Below are positions 19,418 to 29,199 of a stretch of DNA of 64,000 bases, one piece after another (position 1 is the first letter of the stretch; every line of letters starts with the position of its first letter). This DNA is from Corallium rubrum (lineage: Eukaryota; Cnidaria; Anthozoa; Scleralcyonacea; Coralliidae): the NCBI GenBank assembly GCA_964035015.1, contig OZ036007.1:499957-563956 (forward strand), written 5' to 3'. Position numbers and translations under genes: made by a program. The notes beneath the pieces were generated by a model, which worked only from the letters and a program-made list of their open reading frames with translations, was not told where the DNA came from and did no database searches.

Positions 19418-22400
19418 ATGTCTCAAACGGTAAGTTGGTCTAATGAACATTTATGAAACATTTGGTCATTGAACAAAACTCTGCCTGTATGTTTACGAAA
19501 TTCTCTGATGTTTCTAGATTGATATTGTTGATCTCATCAAGTCCTGCGAGACTGAGAGTGCTTTGGAGTTTTTGGAGGAGTCGTTTGTTCTCACTGAGGA
19601 GCAAAAACGGGCTGTTCTTCAACAGAAAGTGATCTTTTGGACCAACGCTATGGCCGACGAACTTCAACGGGAGATCGAAACACCAGCAGATGTAGTTCCT
19701 GACCTTATGGCCAATTGGACCGATGACGAACGCCGTCAGTTCAACGAGGATTGGGCCAGCGATGAGTTTCTGTGCTATGGCGAGGAACAACCCGATATCC
19801 CTGAACAGTTGGAAGACCAAGTGGGAGAAGGGAGCAAGAGAAAGCGTGGCAATGACACCGAGTCTTCCCCAAAACGCCTGAAGCCCGAAGATTACTTCAC
19901 CGTCAAATCGATAAAGCAGGTCAACGTAAGGAAGTTCCGAACCACAGGTACCGACTATACTGTACAGTTTAAACCTTTACATATACATGGGGTATCTGAT
20001 ATTATGTCAGTATTGAACAGTGCTTTTCAGCACTTATTTGATCGGTTAACCACTGATATGTCTCCTCACGATCAAGTCCGTTTGATCATGAACTCCCATC
20101 AACTCGACCGTCCCATTTCCCTGCCTTTCCTTCAACGAGACCGCCTAACTCCCGAGAAATTCCTGGCTGTTGTGGAACGCGTGGTACAGTCGAACACTCA
20201 GTTTACTTTGGACGAATCGGTCAATGTCAACGTCGTCCACGTGGAAATGCCTCGTGGTGGTGCAGGAAAACGGCGCGACGTGGTCAATCTTCAGAGCTAC
20301 CTTGACAAAAAAGATTGTTTTGTTCAAATTAAGAATAAGGATGACCTGTGTTGTGCAAGAGCCATCGTCGTTGCCAAGGCGAAGTTTGACAAGGATTCCC
20401 AGTATGAATCTATCCGAAAATCTAACAGACCCCTTCAAGGGCGATTGGCTCATGAACTCCACGAGGCTGCTGGTGTCCCCCTGGGTCCCTCTGGGATCCC
20501 CGAGATCAAAACGTTCCAGGCTGTCCTCCCTGGTTACCAGCTGAACGTCGTCTCCAAGGAACATTTGAATGCCTTAATTTATTCCGGTCCTGAAGCCGAG
20601 AAACATCTTTACCTCTATCACCACGACAACCACTACGATGTGATCACGAGTATGCCTGCCTTCCTCGCTCGTAAGCAGTACTGCCATAGATGTAAGAAAG
20701 GGTACGACAAGATTACAGACCATCCATGTGGCGATTTATGCAAGCTGTGCCATACCCAAAACTGCCCTGTTATCAAGTGGAAATACTGTCGAGAATGCAA
20801 TCGGTTTTTCAAGAGCGACGACTGCTTTGCCCGCCACAAAGCTGCAGTTGGACAACAAAAACCTCTCTGTTCTTCCCTGACAAAATGTAAAAAGTGCCAA
20901 CGCGTCGTGACAAGAGCCAGCATGCATGATCATCACTGTGGCCTAGTGCGCTGCTCCGTTTGCCAAAAATACGTGAAACCTGACAACCACCAGTGCTATA
21001 TTCAGCCCATAGTTGAGAGGAACCAGCAACGTGCCCAAGAAAGCCAACGCAACGATTTCGTCGACGACGATGTTGCTGTGGATGATGACAACGGCAGCGG
21101 CGAACGAGAACAGAACCTGATGTTCTTTGACTTCGAATGTACACAAGACGACGGACAACACATTCCCAATCTCTGCGTGGTCCAGAACGAAAGCGGTGAT
21201 GAGATCGTGTTTTCTGGTCCAAACACCAAGGAGGAATTCTGCGAATGGCTCTTCAAGGAGAACGCCAACACTACGTTCATCGCGCACAATTTTCAGGCGT
21301 ATGATGGGTACTTTATCCTTCAGTACCTGTACAAGAACGGTATCGTCCCTGAAGTGATTACCCGCGGTGCCAAAATCTTGTCTCTCTCCGTGCCAGAAAG
21401 GAATATCAAGTTTATAGACTCGTTATGTTTTATTCCAATGCGTTTGGCAGACTTTCCAAAAACGTTTGGTATAACCGAACTCCAGAAAGGCTACTTTCCA
21501 CATTTTTTTAACCGCGCCGAGAACCAAGACTATGTTGGACCCCTTCCTGAAGCCAAATTCTACGATCCTGATGGTATGAGTCCCGGTGATCGAGAGAAGT
21601 TTTACGTGTGGTACAACGAGCTTCAGAATCAAGAGTATGTCTTCGACTTTCAAGCCGCCATCCTGAGCTACTGCCAGTCCGATGTCGATATTCTCCGTCA
21701 ATGTTGTCTGGAGTTTCGTGAGTTGTTCCGTCAAGTCACCGATGTGGACCCTTTTGCCTCTTGCCTCACTATCGCCTCCGCTTGCAACCTGGTTTTTCGC
21801 AAGACCTTCTTGAAGGAGACCACTATCGCTGTTATTCCACCCTGTGGTTATACACCTGAGAATAAGCAGTCGGTGATTGCACTGAAGATGTTGGCTTATA
21901 TCGCCCAGCGTGACAATATCGCCATTCGACATGCCCGCAATCATGGAGAGCAACGCATTGGGAAATACCTCGTCGATGGGTACAACGCCGAAACGAACAC
22001 AGTGTGGGAGGTGCAAGGCTGTCTGTGGCATGGTTGTACCAAATGTTATGCCAGGGATACCATCAATCCTGTCAACGAGTTAACCATGCATGAACTTCAT
22101 CAAAGAACCCTGGAAAAAGTTCAGTTCTTAACGGACAATGGCTATAACGTTGTGGAAATATGGACTTGCGACATCGACCGTCAGCTCGCTGCAGACCCTG
22201 ATATGAAAAGGTTCTTTGACGACTTCGAGATCTCCGAGCCCCTACAGCCAAGAGAAGGTTTCTTCGGTGGAAGAACCAATGCGACTCGTCTCTTCTACGA
22301 AGCCCAGCCTAACGAGAAAGTCCACTACGTGGATTTTTGCAGTTTGTACCCGTGGTGCAACAAGTACGGTGAATATCCCATTGGCCATCCCGAAATCATC

Positions 22401-23764
22401 ACCGAAAATTTCAAACCGGTCAGTGAATACTTTGGTTTAGTGAAATGCTCTGTCCTTCCTCCTCGTAGTCTTTACCATCCTGTCCTTCCTTACCGCACCC
22501 AAGGAAAACTCATGTTCCCGTTATGTCGCACCTGTGCTGATACCCTTCAACAAGAATCATGTCGCCATTCCGACATCGACCGAGTTGTCCATGGAACCTG
22601 GGTCACCCTGGAGCTGCAAAAAGCATTGGAAAAGGGATATCGTCTGGTCAAAGTCGATGAAGTCTGGCATTTCCACGAGCACACTGATGGTCTCTTCAAA
22701 GACTACGTGGACACGTTCCTCAAAATCAAACAAGAGGTAAGATGTTAATATTGTTTTTCACGTGTTACTTATCAATTATGACTTATTATCCTTATTCTTC
22801 TTCAGGCGAGTGGTTTCCCTGCAGACTGCGACACCGACGAGAAGAAGGCCCAGTATATCGCTGATTATGCTGCCAACGAAGGTATTCAGCTGGATCCGAA
22901 TCAGATTGTCAAGAATCCTGGTCTGAGGGCGCTGGCAAAGCTGATGTTGAATTCTTTTTGGGGTGAGTCGAACAAAACACATATTAGATGTGAATGGAGG
23001 GGTGAGTGGAGGGCCTGGGGGAGACGTAATGCAGTTGTTTACACAGAGGTTAATGTTTTTCTTTTTATATTACTATAGGTAAATTTGCACAGCGTCCCAA
23101 CATGACCCAGGTCAAGATCATCTCAGATCCAGCCGAATACTTCGACCTGCTATCCAGCGACAAAATCACCGTGACAGACGCCAACTTCATCAACGACGAA
23201 CTGATTGAGGTCCACTTCGAGAACGTCGACGAGTTTGTTGAAGCCAGTGGGAAGACAAACGTTGTCATCGCTGCGTTCACGACAGCCCACGCCCGTCTCA
23301 AGCTCTATGGTGTCCTGGAACAGTTGGATCGCCGAGTCTTGTATTTTGATACAGACTCTGTGATCTACGTGTCGAAGGAAGGTGAATGGGAACCGCCGAC
23401 CGGATCCTACCTTGGTGAGCTCACTGACGAACTGGACGGCAATCACATCACCACATTTGTGTCCGGCGGGCCCAAAAATTACGCGTATGAGACGAACTCG
23501 GGTAAAACGGTGTGCAAAGTGCGAGGGATCACTCTCAATTACAGAACTGTACAGAAAGTTAATTTTAATGTCATGTGTGATATGGTGTACCTTAATGTTA
23601 TGTGTGATGTGGTAGATCCGTTGTCTGTAAATATTCCGTATAAAATAGTGCGTGAAAGAAAAGAAAAGAGTGTGTCAACCAGGGGGGAAACTAAAGATTA
23701 TAGAGTTGTATATAATAAACGTGTGATAGTTGATAATTTTGATACTTTACCTTATGGATTTTAA
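19418..23764 (+). CDS. POLB: Polinton protein-primed-type DNA polymerase B, four exons
   Basis: Replicates the element. Exons 19418-19429, 19518-22736, 22806-22962 and 23079-23764 give 1357 residues in frame; introns of 88, 69 and 116 bases all have GT...AG ends. After a long N-terminal region come Cys/His clusters (about residues 400-500). Exonuclease motifs follow (FDFECTQ near 540, FIAHNFQAYDGYF, YCQSDVDIL), then polymerase motif A (DFCSLYPW near 943). Motif B (LMLNSFWG then KFAQRP) is interrupted by intron 3 inside its Gly codon, and motif C is DTDS near 1219. All catalytic residues look intact. ATG 19418 is chosen because the four-codon first exon splices in phase to the long exon. Family: eukaryotic viral/Polinton PolB. 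Confidence 0.93.
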
Positions 23765-24031
23765 CTTTGTGTGTTTGTAAATAATTTTAAAAATTTTGTG
23801 TGTATTTGTAAATATATCTTTTATTAATACTATCTATTGTCAATTTTCTGGCGTGGCGGTTTAAGGGCTTAATGAGGGTCTTTTAGAACACAGGGTTAGG
23901 GGTGGGGGTGGAGGGTCAGAGGGGACAGGGAGTGTATTCAAGCGATAGGGCCACAGGGCCTCGAAAAAGGCCCCCAGGGCCATATAAAGTATTTATTTTT
24001 GAGTACCATTTCAAATCGTTCATTTGTTATC
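23765..24031 (+). promoter_or_regulatory. Intergenic with TATAAAG box before the finger gene
   Basis: Contains a G-rich stretch (23875-23930) with GGGTTAGGGG, then TATAAAG at 23983-23989, 43 bases before the ATG at 24032. No reading frame of its own. Confidence 0.55.
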
Positions 24032-24268
24032 ATGCCTCGAAGGCGTAAGGATTGTCCTGTCTGTGGCAAGCAAGGTTTATTAAGATTAGCAAATCATTTA
24101 TCCAATGTTCATCAACTCTCTTCAAAAGATAGGCAACCGTATTTGATTCGAGCAAAAGCTTCTCCTATAGATTTAGAAACTTTGTTAAACGAATTACACA
24201 GACTTACTCGAAATACTAAGTACACAAAACGAGTACAATGTACGAAGCGGCCAAAATGGTATAAATAA
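24032..24268 (+). CDS. Small C2H2-type zinc-finger protein
   Basis: 78 residues from ATG 24032. The single finger CPVCGKQGLLRLANHLSNVH (residues 8-27) has Cys-x2-Cys and His-x4-His spacing, followed by a basic Thr/Arg/Lys-rich tail. Small finger proteins of this type recur between PolB and the ATPase in animal Polintons; the role is unknown, perhaps DNA or core binding. An upstream in-frame extension to 23999 is possible, but it would start at a non-ATG codon and lies too close to the TATA box. The stop codon overlaps the TATA box of the next gene. Confidence 0.75.
   Translation: MPRRRKDCPVCGKQGLLRLANHLSNVHQLSSKDRQPYLIRAKASPIDLETLLNELHRLTRNTKYTKRVQCTKRPKWYK
24260..24267 (+). promoter_or_regulatory. 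TATA box of the ATPase gene, overlapping the preceding stop
   Basis: TATAAATA covers the last Tyr-Lys codons and stop of the finger gene. The ATPase ATG is 39 bases after its first base, right for a short leader. Confidence 0.6.
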
Positions 24269-24298
24269 GATTTCACAAGCGTTCTGTTCAGTTTGACT

Positions 24299-24937
24299 AT
24301 GTACTCCATACAGTTAACACATCCGTTTGGGCTCATGGTCTCTGGGGGGACCAAGACGGGGAAGACATCCTTTGTCAAGGAATTGTTAGCCAACGCCCAA
24401 ATTATGATCGACCCTGCTCCAGAAAATATCATGTATTTCTACTCGGAATATCAAGATACGTTTGCTGAAATAGAAACCCTAATTCCAGGGATTCAGTTTA
24501 TCCAAGGTTTGCCTCAATCGATGTTGGATAGCATTAACCCCCAAACAAGAAATTTGTACATCATTGATGACATGATGGGTGAGAAAGACGCAGAAATCGC
24601 TAAACTATTTACGAAAAAATCGCACCATGGGAATCTCAGTGTGATTTATATCGTGCAAAACCTATTTCATCAAAGCAAAGATCATCGTACCATCTCTCTG
24701 AATGCCAGTTATCTATGTCTGACGAAAAATGTTCGAGATGCTAGTCAAGTAGTTCATTTGGCTAAGCAACTGTATCCAAGCAACACAAAATTTTTTCAGC
24801 AAGCCTATCAGATGGCGACAAGAGAGCCATATTCCTACTTGTTTGTCGATCTCACGCCGACATGTCCCGATGAAATCCGAGTAAGATCCGGGATCTTTCC
24901 GACTGACACCCACTACGTGTACCAGCCCAGAGTATAA
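24299..24937 (+). CDS. ATP: FtsK/HerA-type genome-packaging ATPase
   Basis: 212 residues from the first ATG. Walker A GGTKTGKT (residues 16-23) and Walker B LYIIDDMM (86-93) are intact. A TKKSHHGNLSVIYIVQNLF block matches the region after Walker B in A32-like packaging ATPases of the viral PRD1-adenovirus lineage. Drives DNA into the capsid. Short for the wider HerA family but typical for Polintons. The stop codon lies inside the next gene's TATA box. Confidence 0.92.
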   Translation: MYSIQLTHPFGLMVSGGTKTGKTSFVKELLANAQIMIDPAPENIMYFYSEYQDTFAEIETLIPGIQFIQGLPQSMLDSINPQTRNLYIIDDMMGEKDAEIAKLFTKKSHHGNLSVIYIVQNLFHQSKDHRTISLNASYLCLTKNVRDASQVVHLAKQLYPSNTKFFQQAYQMATREPYSYLFVDLTPTCPDEIRVRSGIFPTDTHYVYQPRV

Positions 24938-24940
24938 AAG
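24933..24940 (+). promoter_or_regulatory. TATA box overlapping the ATPase stop codon
   Basis: TATAAAAG followed by GGG. The TAA stop of the ATPase (24935-24937) is inside it. The next ATG is at 24973, 40 bases downstream. Confidence 0.65.
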
Positions 24941-24972
24941 GGGCTGTTCAGTGACAATGCGATCATTTGATC

Positions 24973-25302
24973 ATGTCTGCTTGTATAAGAAGGAACTGCG
25001 ATGTTTTAAAAGTATTGGCAAAGTGTAATCCTCAGCTGCGAAACGCAATTATAAAAGCTGCCGACGACGATATATTAGAAGCCATTAGACAGTGTCTTTT
25101 GAACGTGTGGTGTGAAACAATTAAGATTACTCCGAAAACAGCAAGGAAACTAGCCCCTTATAACAATCATATCAAGTTTGTTGCTGATAAACGTCATCCA
25201 GTAGCAAAAAGAAAGAAAGTCATTCTACAAGAAGGTGAAGGTTTTCTACCGTTTCTCTTAGCTCCTGTAATTGAACAACTGGCGAGTTTTTTAACCAAAT
25301 AA
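24973..25302 (+). CDS. Conserved Polinton small basic protein (core/minor capsid candidate)
   Basis: 109 residues. An N-terminal helical region (VLAKCNPQLRNAIIKAADDD) precedes a basic middle (KRHPVAKRKKVILQ) and a hydrophobic Gly/Leu-rich C-terminus (GEGFLPFLLAPVIEQLASFL) that could insert in membranes. Proteins with this layout are common in cnidarian and arthropod Polintons and have been compared with adenovirus core/membrane-active peptides; function unproven. The stop shares one base with the ATG of the next gene. Confidence 0.7.
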   Translation: MSACIRRNCDVLKVLAKCNPQLRNAIIKAADDDILEAIRQCLLNVWCETIKITPKTARKLAPYNNHIKFVADKRHPVAKRKKVILQEGEGFLPFLLAPVIEQLASFLTK

Positions 25303-26039
25303 TGGAACACGTCAGGAGATTGGTGTTAGTTCCAGAACATATGACAGATCGAAAGAAACCCTTGGTCACTCCTTTAACAACGCAGGTGAATGAACTAGAT
25401 TCAGAAATGCAAAATCTTCTTAAACGTCAAGATATAACACAAGACGAGAAAGTGAAAATGTACGATCAGTCGCTTCAACGCTACCTGAATTATTACGATA
25501 AACGCATGAGTAGACCCGTACGTGTAAACGTCGTATCGACGCCCACAGCTGACGACGATAAACCTGAAGAATCAGTGAATACAGAGGAGATTGCTGCACC
25601 CTCTGACTTGCCTGGAGAGATAGAAACTGACATTTTAGAAAGTGTACCAGTAACAATGAAATCAAGAGCTCGACAGTTGGTTAAGAAACTTAAAGCGAAT
25701 AAAGACCTCATAGGATGGACTGACCAAGGACAAATGGTGTTTAAAGGACGACCAATTCCGGGTACAAATGTTGTTGACTTGGTCAACGATTCTCTACGTC
25801 AACGAAAGAATTTCAACCCTGCTGGATGGCAGCTTTTCGCAAAAGCATTAGGAAACATGAATGTTCCCGAAGGCATTATCAGAAATGAAAATCGTTTAAG
25901 GATGGTACGAGAATATAAGACTAAAGATATTTCAGACACCTCCCCGCCCCTGACGTCATCTCCCGCAACATCAAAAAGAACAAAGGAAAAACAGAAACGA
26001 AGAGACAAAAACTTACATCCATATAAATGGGTTAAATAA
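25302..26039 (+). CDS. Conserved Polinton protein of unknown function (245 aa)
   Basis: N-terminal RRLVLVPEHM, then PLTTQVNELDSEMQNLL, LYD-like and RYLNYYDKRM, an acidic low-complexity middle, and a C-terminal domain with WTDQGQMVFKGRPIPGTNVV followed by NPAGWQLFAKAL and a basic Lys/Arg tail. I recognise the beginning and the C-terminal domain as recurring in animal Polintons, but no function is established; it may be structural. The start overlaps the previous stop by one base (TAATG). The stop is embedded in an AATAAA. Confidence 0.75.
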   Translation: MEHVRRLVLVPEHMTDRKKPLVTPLTTQVNELDSEMQNLLKRQDITQDEKVKMYDQSLQRYLNYYDKRMSRPVRVNVVSTPTADDDKPEESVNTEEIAAPSDLPGEIETDILESVPVTMKSRARQLVKKLKANKDLIGWTDQGQMVFKGRPIPGTNVVDLVNDSLRQRKNFNPAGWQLFAKALGNMNVPEGIIRNENRLRMVREYKTKDISDTSPPLTSSPATSKRTKEKQKRRDKNLHPYKWVK

Positions 26040-26075
26040 ATTTATTCCTTGTAAAACTTTTGATATTACAATAAA
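26035..26075. terminator. Convergent poly(A) signals of both gene blocks
   Basis: Plus strand: AATAAA at 26035-26040 (overlapping the stop) and 26070-26075. Minus strand: AATAAA at 26046-26041. The two transcription units end within about 40 bases of each other. Confidence 0.7.
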
Positions 26076-26108
26076 GAATTGTTTACAACATTATTTGTCT
26101 TGTATTTA

Positions 26109-26570
26109 TTACACACAATAATATTTACGCATAAAGTCACGAACTAGCATGTCATTCCAATCTCTATTATTAGTAAACATGCCAACAATTGTTGACATGG
26201 GTATATTTCTACATCGATGTAAAGCATAAAATAAACAATATTGTCCACACACGCGAGACCCTAATGACTGTAAAGTCTGTTCATTCCAAGTAAAACTGCT
26301 AGTATGATCTCGTAAAAACGTTTCAAAAGTTTTGCTATAAAATCCGGGTCCTTGTCCGTACGAGTCCAAAAATTCCCCTTGTCCATCTGAAGTGAGATAA
26401 ATTGCTACCCAATGCGTACCAGGTCCATTACTAGAATCCACATTCAGAATAAAACCTCTAGGTCTTTTCGGTATCTGACTTGGTAGACGATCCGATGGTA
26501 ACACGTCTTTAAATACGGTCTTGGTAAATGGATCACTTTTTAGGACGTTTAGGATTTGTAGAGTGTTCAT
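26109..26570 (-). CDS. PRO: Adenain-like cysteine protease
   Basis: 153 residues from ATG 26570, one base after the capsid gene's stop. Catalytic pattern of the adenovirus maturation protease family: His53 in GTHWVAIY, Asp69 in FLDSYG, and nucleophile Cys108 in VCGQYC. It probably trims capsid and core precursors during maturation. A longer frame upstream lies inside the capsid gene and is not needed. Confidence 0.9.
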   Translation of the reverse strand: MNTLQILNVLKSDPFTKTVFKDVLPSDRLPSQIPKRPRGFILNVDSSNGPGTHWVAIYLTSDGQGEFLDSYGQGPGFYSKTFETFLRDHTSSFTWNEQTLQSLGSRVCGQYCLFYALHRCRNIPMSTIVGMFTNNRDWNDMLVRDFMRKYYCV

Positions 26571-26571
26571 C

Positions 26572-27918
26572 TTAACTGCTAAAGTCGCACAGAACGTTGC
26601 GGTTGGCGTCAATTTCGATAAGACTTTGAAATTCTCCAAGCACCACGATATTTATAGCTGCTGTCAGAGCCGTTCCAAATTGACATTCTATCGATACGTT
26701 TCCGTTTTTAATCGGTTGAATATGATCACTCAGGCACAGATCAGCTGTCAGATCAAACACGAATAAAGTGTACCCATTGGCATACTCATCTCGTGTAATA
26801 CCATTGCCATCATTTTGAAATAACTTGTTAGTACCAGCATACAAGGTTTGGAAAGCGGACACGTAGTTACTTCCTCTCGCAGCAGCAAATTTCAGTTGTA
26901 GGGGTTTTCCAGGCAAATGTTCTCCATTTACCGTTAGACCAAGAGAAGTGATGTCGTAGTTTTTGAAATTGAAAGGATTTTTAGTATAGGTACCATTATA
27001 AGCATCTGCATCCACCATACCGATAACCACTCGATTAGGTATAGGGCCTTGAAATATATTTGGTTGATTGCCTGACATATTTCCTCTCGGTACAGAAACC
27101 ACTTTACAACTGACACGATTGATAGGGTACTTGGCCGTGACACGTTGAAGGGCATGGGTATGAGCCATCATAACGGTAGAAGAGACGTTGACACGTCGAA
27201 CGCGAAATACACATTCTTCCAAAACCACTTTAAAATCAGGATGATCTGCTGACGATACCAGTGAAAATGGGTTTCTCGAACGCACTAGCTTGAGTTTGAT
27301 TGGTACAGCACCAAGAATATAACGGTCTTGTGCAAACAAGTCGGAATGGATTCTTCCTTCCATAGCCACAGACTTACTTTGGCTTGCATGAGCGTACCGC
27401 AGTTTCAAACCCTTGTTTGCATCGGCATCTCCTGCTACAGGGTTGACGATATCCATTCGACCAGCCTGATCTTTATAGAACAGCGCTGAGGTTAGATGAG
27501 ATGATTTTGCGTCTTTGCTAAAATTCAGTACAGTTTCCATATACGATCGGTAGGGATAAGCAGTGCTCGACGGTGTGACAAGCTTGTTGTTCAGGTAAAC
27601 TTCTACTTGAGAAAATAAAGCATGCATCCACAGATTTACAGGCCCGACTTGAACATTTTCATCGAGATCAGATCCGTCGTTGTTGGTTATTTTTGCTTTC
27701 ACGTGTAGGTAACTGTTTGCTAAATCTGTATACACATCAGAATTTGCAGCACACAGAAACTCGATGGTGTCTGAAGCTCCAATACTCGAAACTGGATCTA
27801 TATCTTCCCAAAATCCTTTATTCATTTCTACTTGTGTGGCAGGCATTACAAATAAATCTAATTCTGATTTTCCACACCCACACGAATCTTTATGTAGGGC
27901 ACTAAAAGCTTGACTCAT
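26572..27918 (-). CDS. MCP: Major capsid protein, double jelly-roll
   Basis: 448 residues, complete. Beta-rich with the features of Polinton hexon-like capsid proteins: an N-terminal LDLFVMPATQ segment, VNLWMHALFSQVEVYLNN and AYPYRSYMETVL in the first half, a LFAQDRYIL/IKLKLVR segment, and a C-terminal LFVFDLTADL...LSDHIQP followed by VSIECQFGTAL. Forms the capsid shell. The start overlaps the preceding gene's stop by four bases (ATGA). The protease follows one base after the stop. No breaks. Confidence 0.93.
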   Translation of the reverse strand: MSQAFSALHKDSCGCGKSELDLFVMPATQVEMNKGFWEDIDPVSSIGASDTIEFLCAANSDVYTDLANSYLHVKAKITNNDGSDLDENVQVGPVNLWMHALFSQVEVYLNNKLVTPSSTAYPYRSYMETVLNFSKDAKSSHLTSALFYKDQAGRMDIVNPVAGDADANKGLKLRYAHASQSKSVAMEGRIHSDLFAQDRYILGAVPIKLKLVRSRNPFSLVSSADHPDFKVVLEECVFRVRRVNVSSTVMMAHTHALQRVTAKYPINRVSCKVVSVPRGNMSGNQPNIFQGPIPNRVVIGMVDADAYNGTYTKNPFNFKNYDITSLGLTVNGEHLPGKPLQLKFAAARGSNYVSAFQTLYAGTNKLFQNDGNGITRDEYANGYTLFVFDLTADLCLSDHIQPIKNGNVSIECQFGTALTAAINIVVLGEFQSLIEIDANRNVLCDFSS

Positions 27919-28388
27919 GATTTATATTTCATAAACGGTCCGATCTTTGCTTCCGTAGGCACAGATGTTTTCTTCTTCACAGTTTGTGAACGACTGATGG
28001 TTTTACGTCTTGTGTTGCCTTTTATAGGAGAATTCACCCGTTTGCGTTTACGACCGGCTCCTGATTGGTTTGTAATCTGACGGACCCCTTTTTGAGCAAG
28101 ATCGTTCACGGCTTCAGAACCACGCCCTTTTATCGCTTGCTTTACATTCTTCCCTGCCAGAACATCTTGACCAACGTCTTTTACAGCTTGCAGAGCTCTT
28201 CTTCCAATAGCTTTAGCTCCTTGTTTTACCAAAGGTATTGCAAAGCGTGCAATACTTTTAAAAAAACTTCCAATGCCATAACCTTTCTGAATACGTGCAC
28301 CTCGGAAACCAGGTAGACTTCCACCTTGTTGTCTTCTCAAATAATGTTGTTGAAATTGCTTTACGTCTGGAATAATTGTATGTCTCAT
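27915..28388 (-). CDS. pVI-like basic minor capsid/core protein
   Basis: 157 residues. A Gly-rich N-terminus with GGSLPGFRGARIQKGYGIGS is followed by an amphipathic stretch FFKSIARFAIPLVKQGAKAI and a strongly basic tail (RKRKRV, RRKTISRS, KKKT). This organisation matches the Polinton proteins compared with adenovirus pVI: membrane-active helix, capsid-associated, DNA-facing basic tail. The Gly-Gly and Gly-Gly-Ser sites could be protease targets, which is inference. Confidence 0.75.
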   Translation of the reverse strand: MRHTIIPDVKQFQQHYLRRQQGGSLPGFRGARIQKGYGIGSFFKSIARFAIPLVKQGAKAIGRRALQAVKDVGQDVLAGKNVKQAIKGRGSEAVNDLAQKGVRQITNQSGAGRKRKRVNSPIKGNTRRKTISRSQTVKKKTSVPTEAKIGPFMKYKS

Positions 28389-28390
28389 TT

Positions 28391-29142
28391 TTAAATGAAA
28401 TACGAAGATCTCCGCTGTCTAAAGTGAAGTGTCACGATCGACTTCCCGAAGCCAAATGATACGTTTTCGTTTTTGTCGTCCTTTATATTCACTTCAATTG
28501 TTTCGAAGGACTTTACCTTGACAGGAATATATTGTAGGTTACGGAGACTGACGTTCACGTTTTCTCCATAAACTCCTTGAGTATTGACAATTCTGAGTAG
28601 AGGCACTTTGACATCACCGACAAACTGTGCATCCACGATATCTGTATATACATACATGGCTGAAAATCCCGCGTTAACGTCTGCTACGTAAGGGCTTAGG
28701 TTTTTTTCTTAATTACGGTGTCTTGTTGAAACCCTAAGGTTGTAGCAATATCACCAGATATACACACGAGTGAACCTTTAGACACATCAATCATGACTTT
28801 GTGTTTACTTGCAATGTAAGAAAATTTTATCTTGGTTCGTGCCTCTTTTGTCATGCTACGGTTTAAAGCCCCTACGAGATCAGCAATGGTGTTATAGTAA
28901 CCATCTGGGATAAGAGCCGTATCGTCATATTTCGTTCCAACGTTATAGAGAAACGTTTGTTGATTACCTTTTCGAATCGTGCTCCATGTATGGGGATAAT
29001 ACAACTCTGACAAGGCTACTTCCCAGTCGCCTGTCAGTTGTATAGTTTCAGCAAGTTTCACTTTAAAATTTGCTACAGTATTATCTGGAAAATATTCCAT
29101 AGAGCTATTGCTTGGAAGCGTTAAATAAAACTGTGTTGCCAT
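28391..29142 (-). pseudogene. Penton-like minor capsid protein with a single-base frame break
   Basis: Two frames cover one protein: 29142-28696 (MATQFYLTLPSNSS..., ending VIKKKT-stop) and a downstream frame whose open part includes 28657-28391 (MYVYTDIVDAQFVGDVKVPL...). The second half is in the -1 frame relative to the first, and the break falls in a run of seven A at about 28699-28705. Both halves are recognisable as one conserved beta-rich protein of metazoan Polintons, a likely single-jelly-roll penton/minor capsid protein. The break is a real indel, a base-calling error, or a frameshift site. Confidence 0.7.
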
Positions 29143-29199
29143 GTCGAAGAACAATACGCAAATGAACACACATTGTAAGGTACACACATTTTTATTTCG

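Noticed and set aside
20145-22031. Antisense frames of 96-202 residues within PolB
   Set aside because: Shadows of the PolB reading frame; no family resemblance and no start context.
26109-26639. Longer protease frame starting at 26639
   Set aside because: The extra residues lie inside the capsid coding region; the ATG at 26570, one base after the capsid stop, gives a family-typical length.
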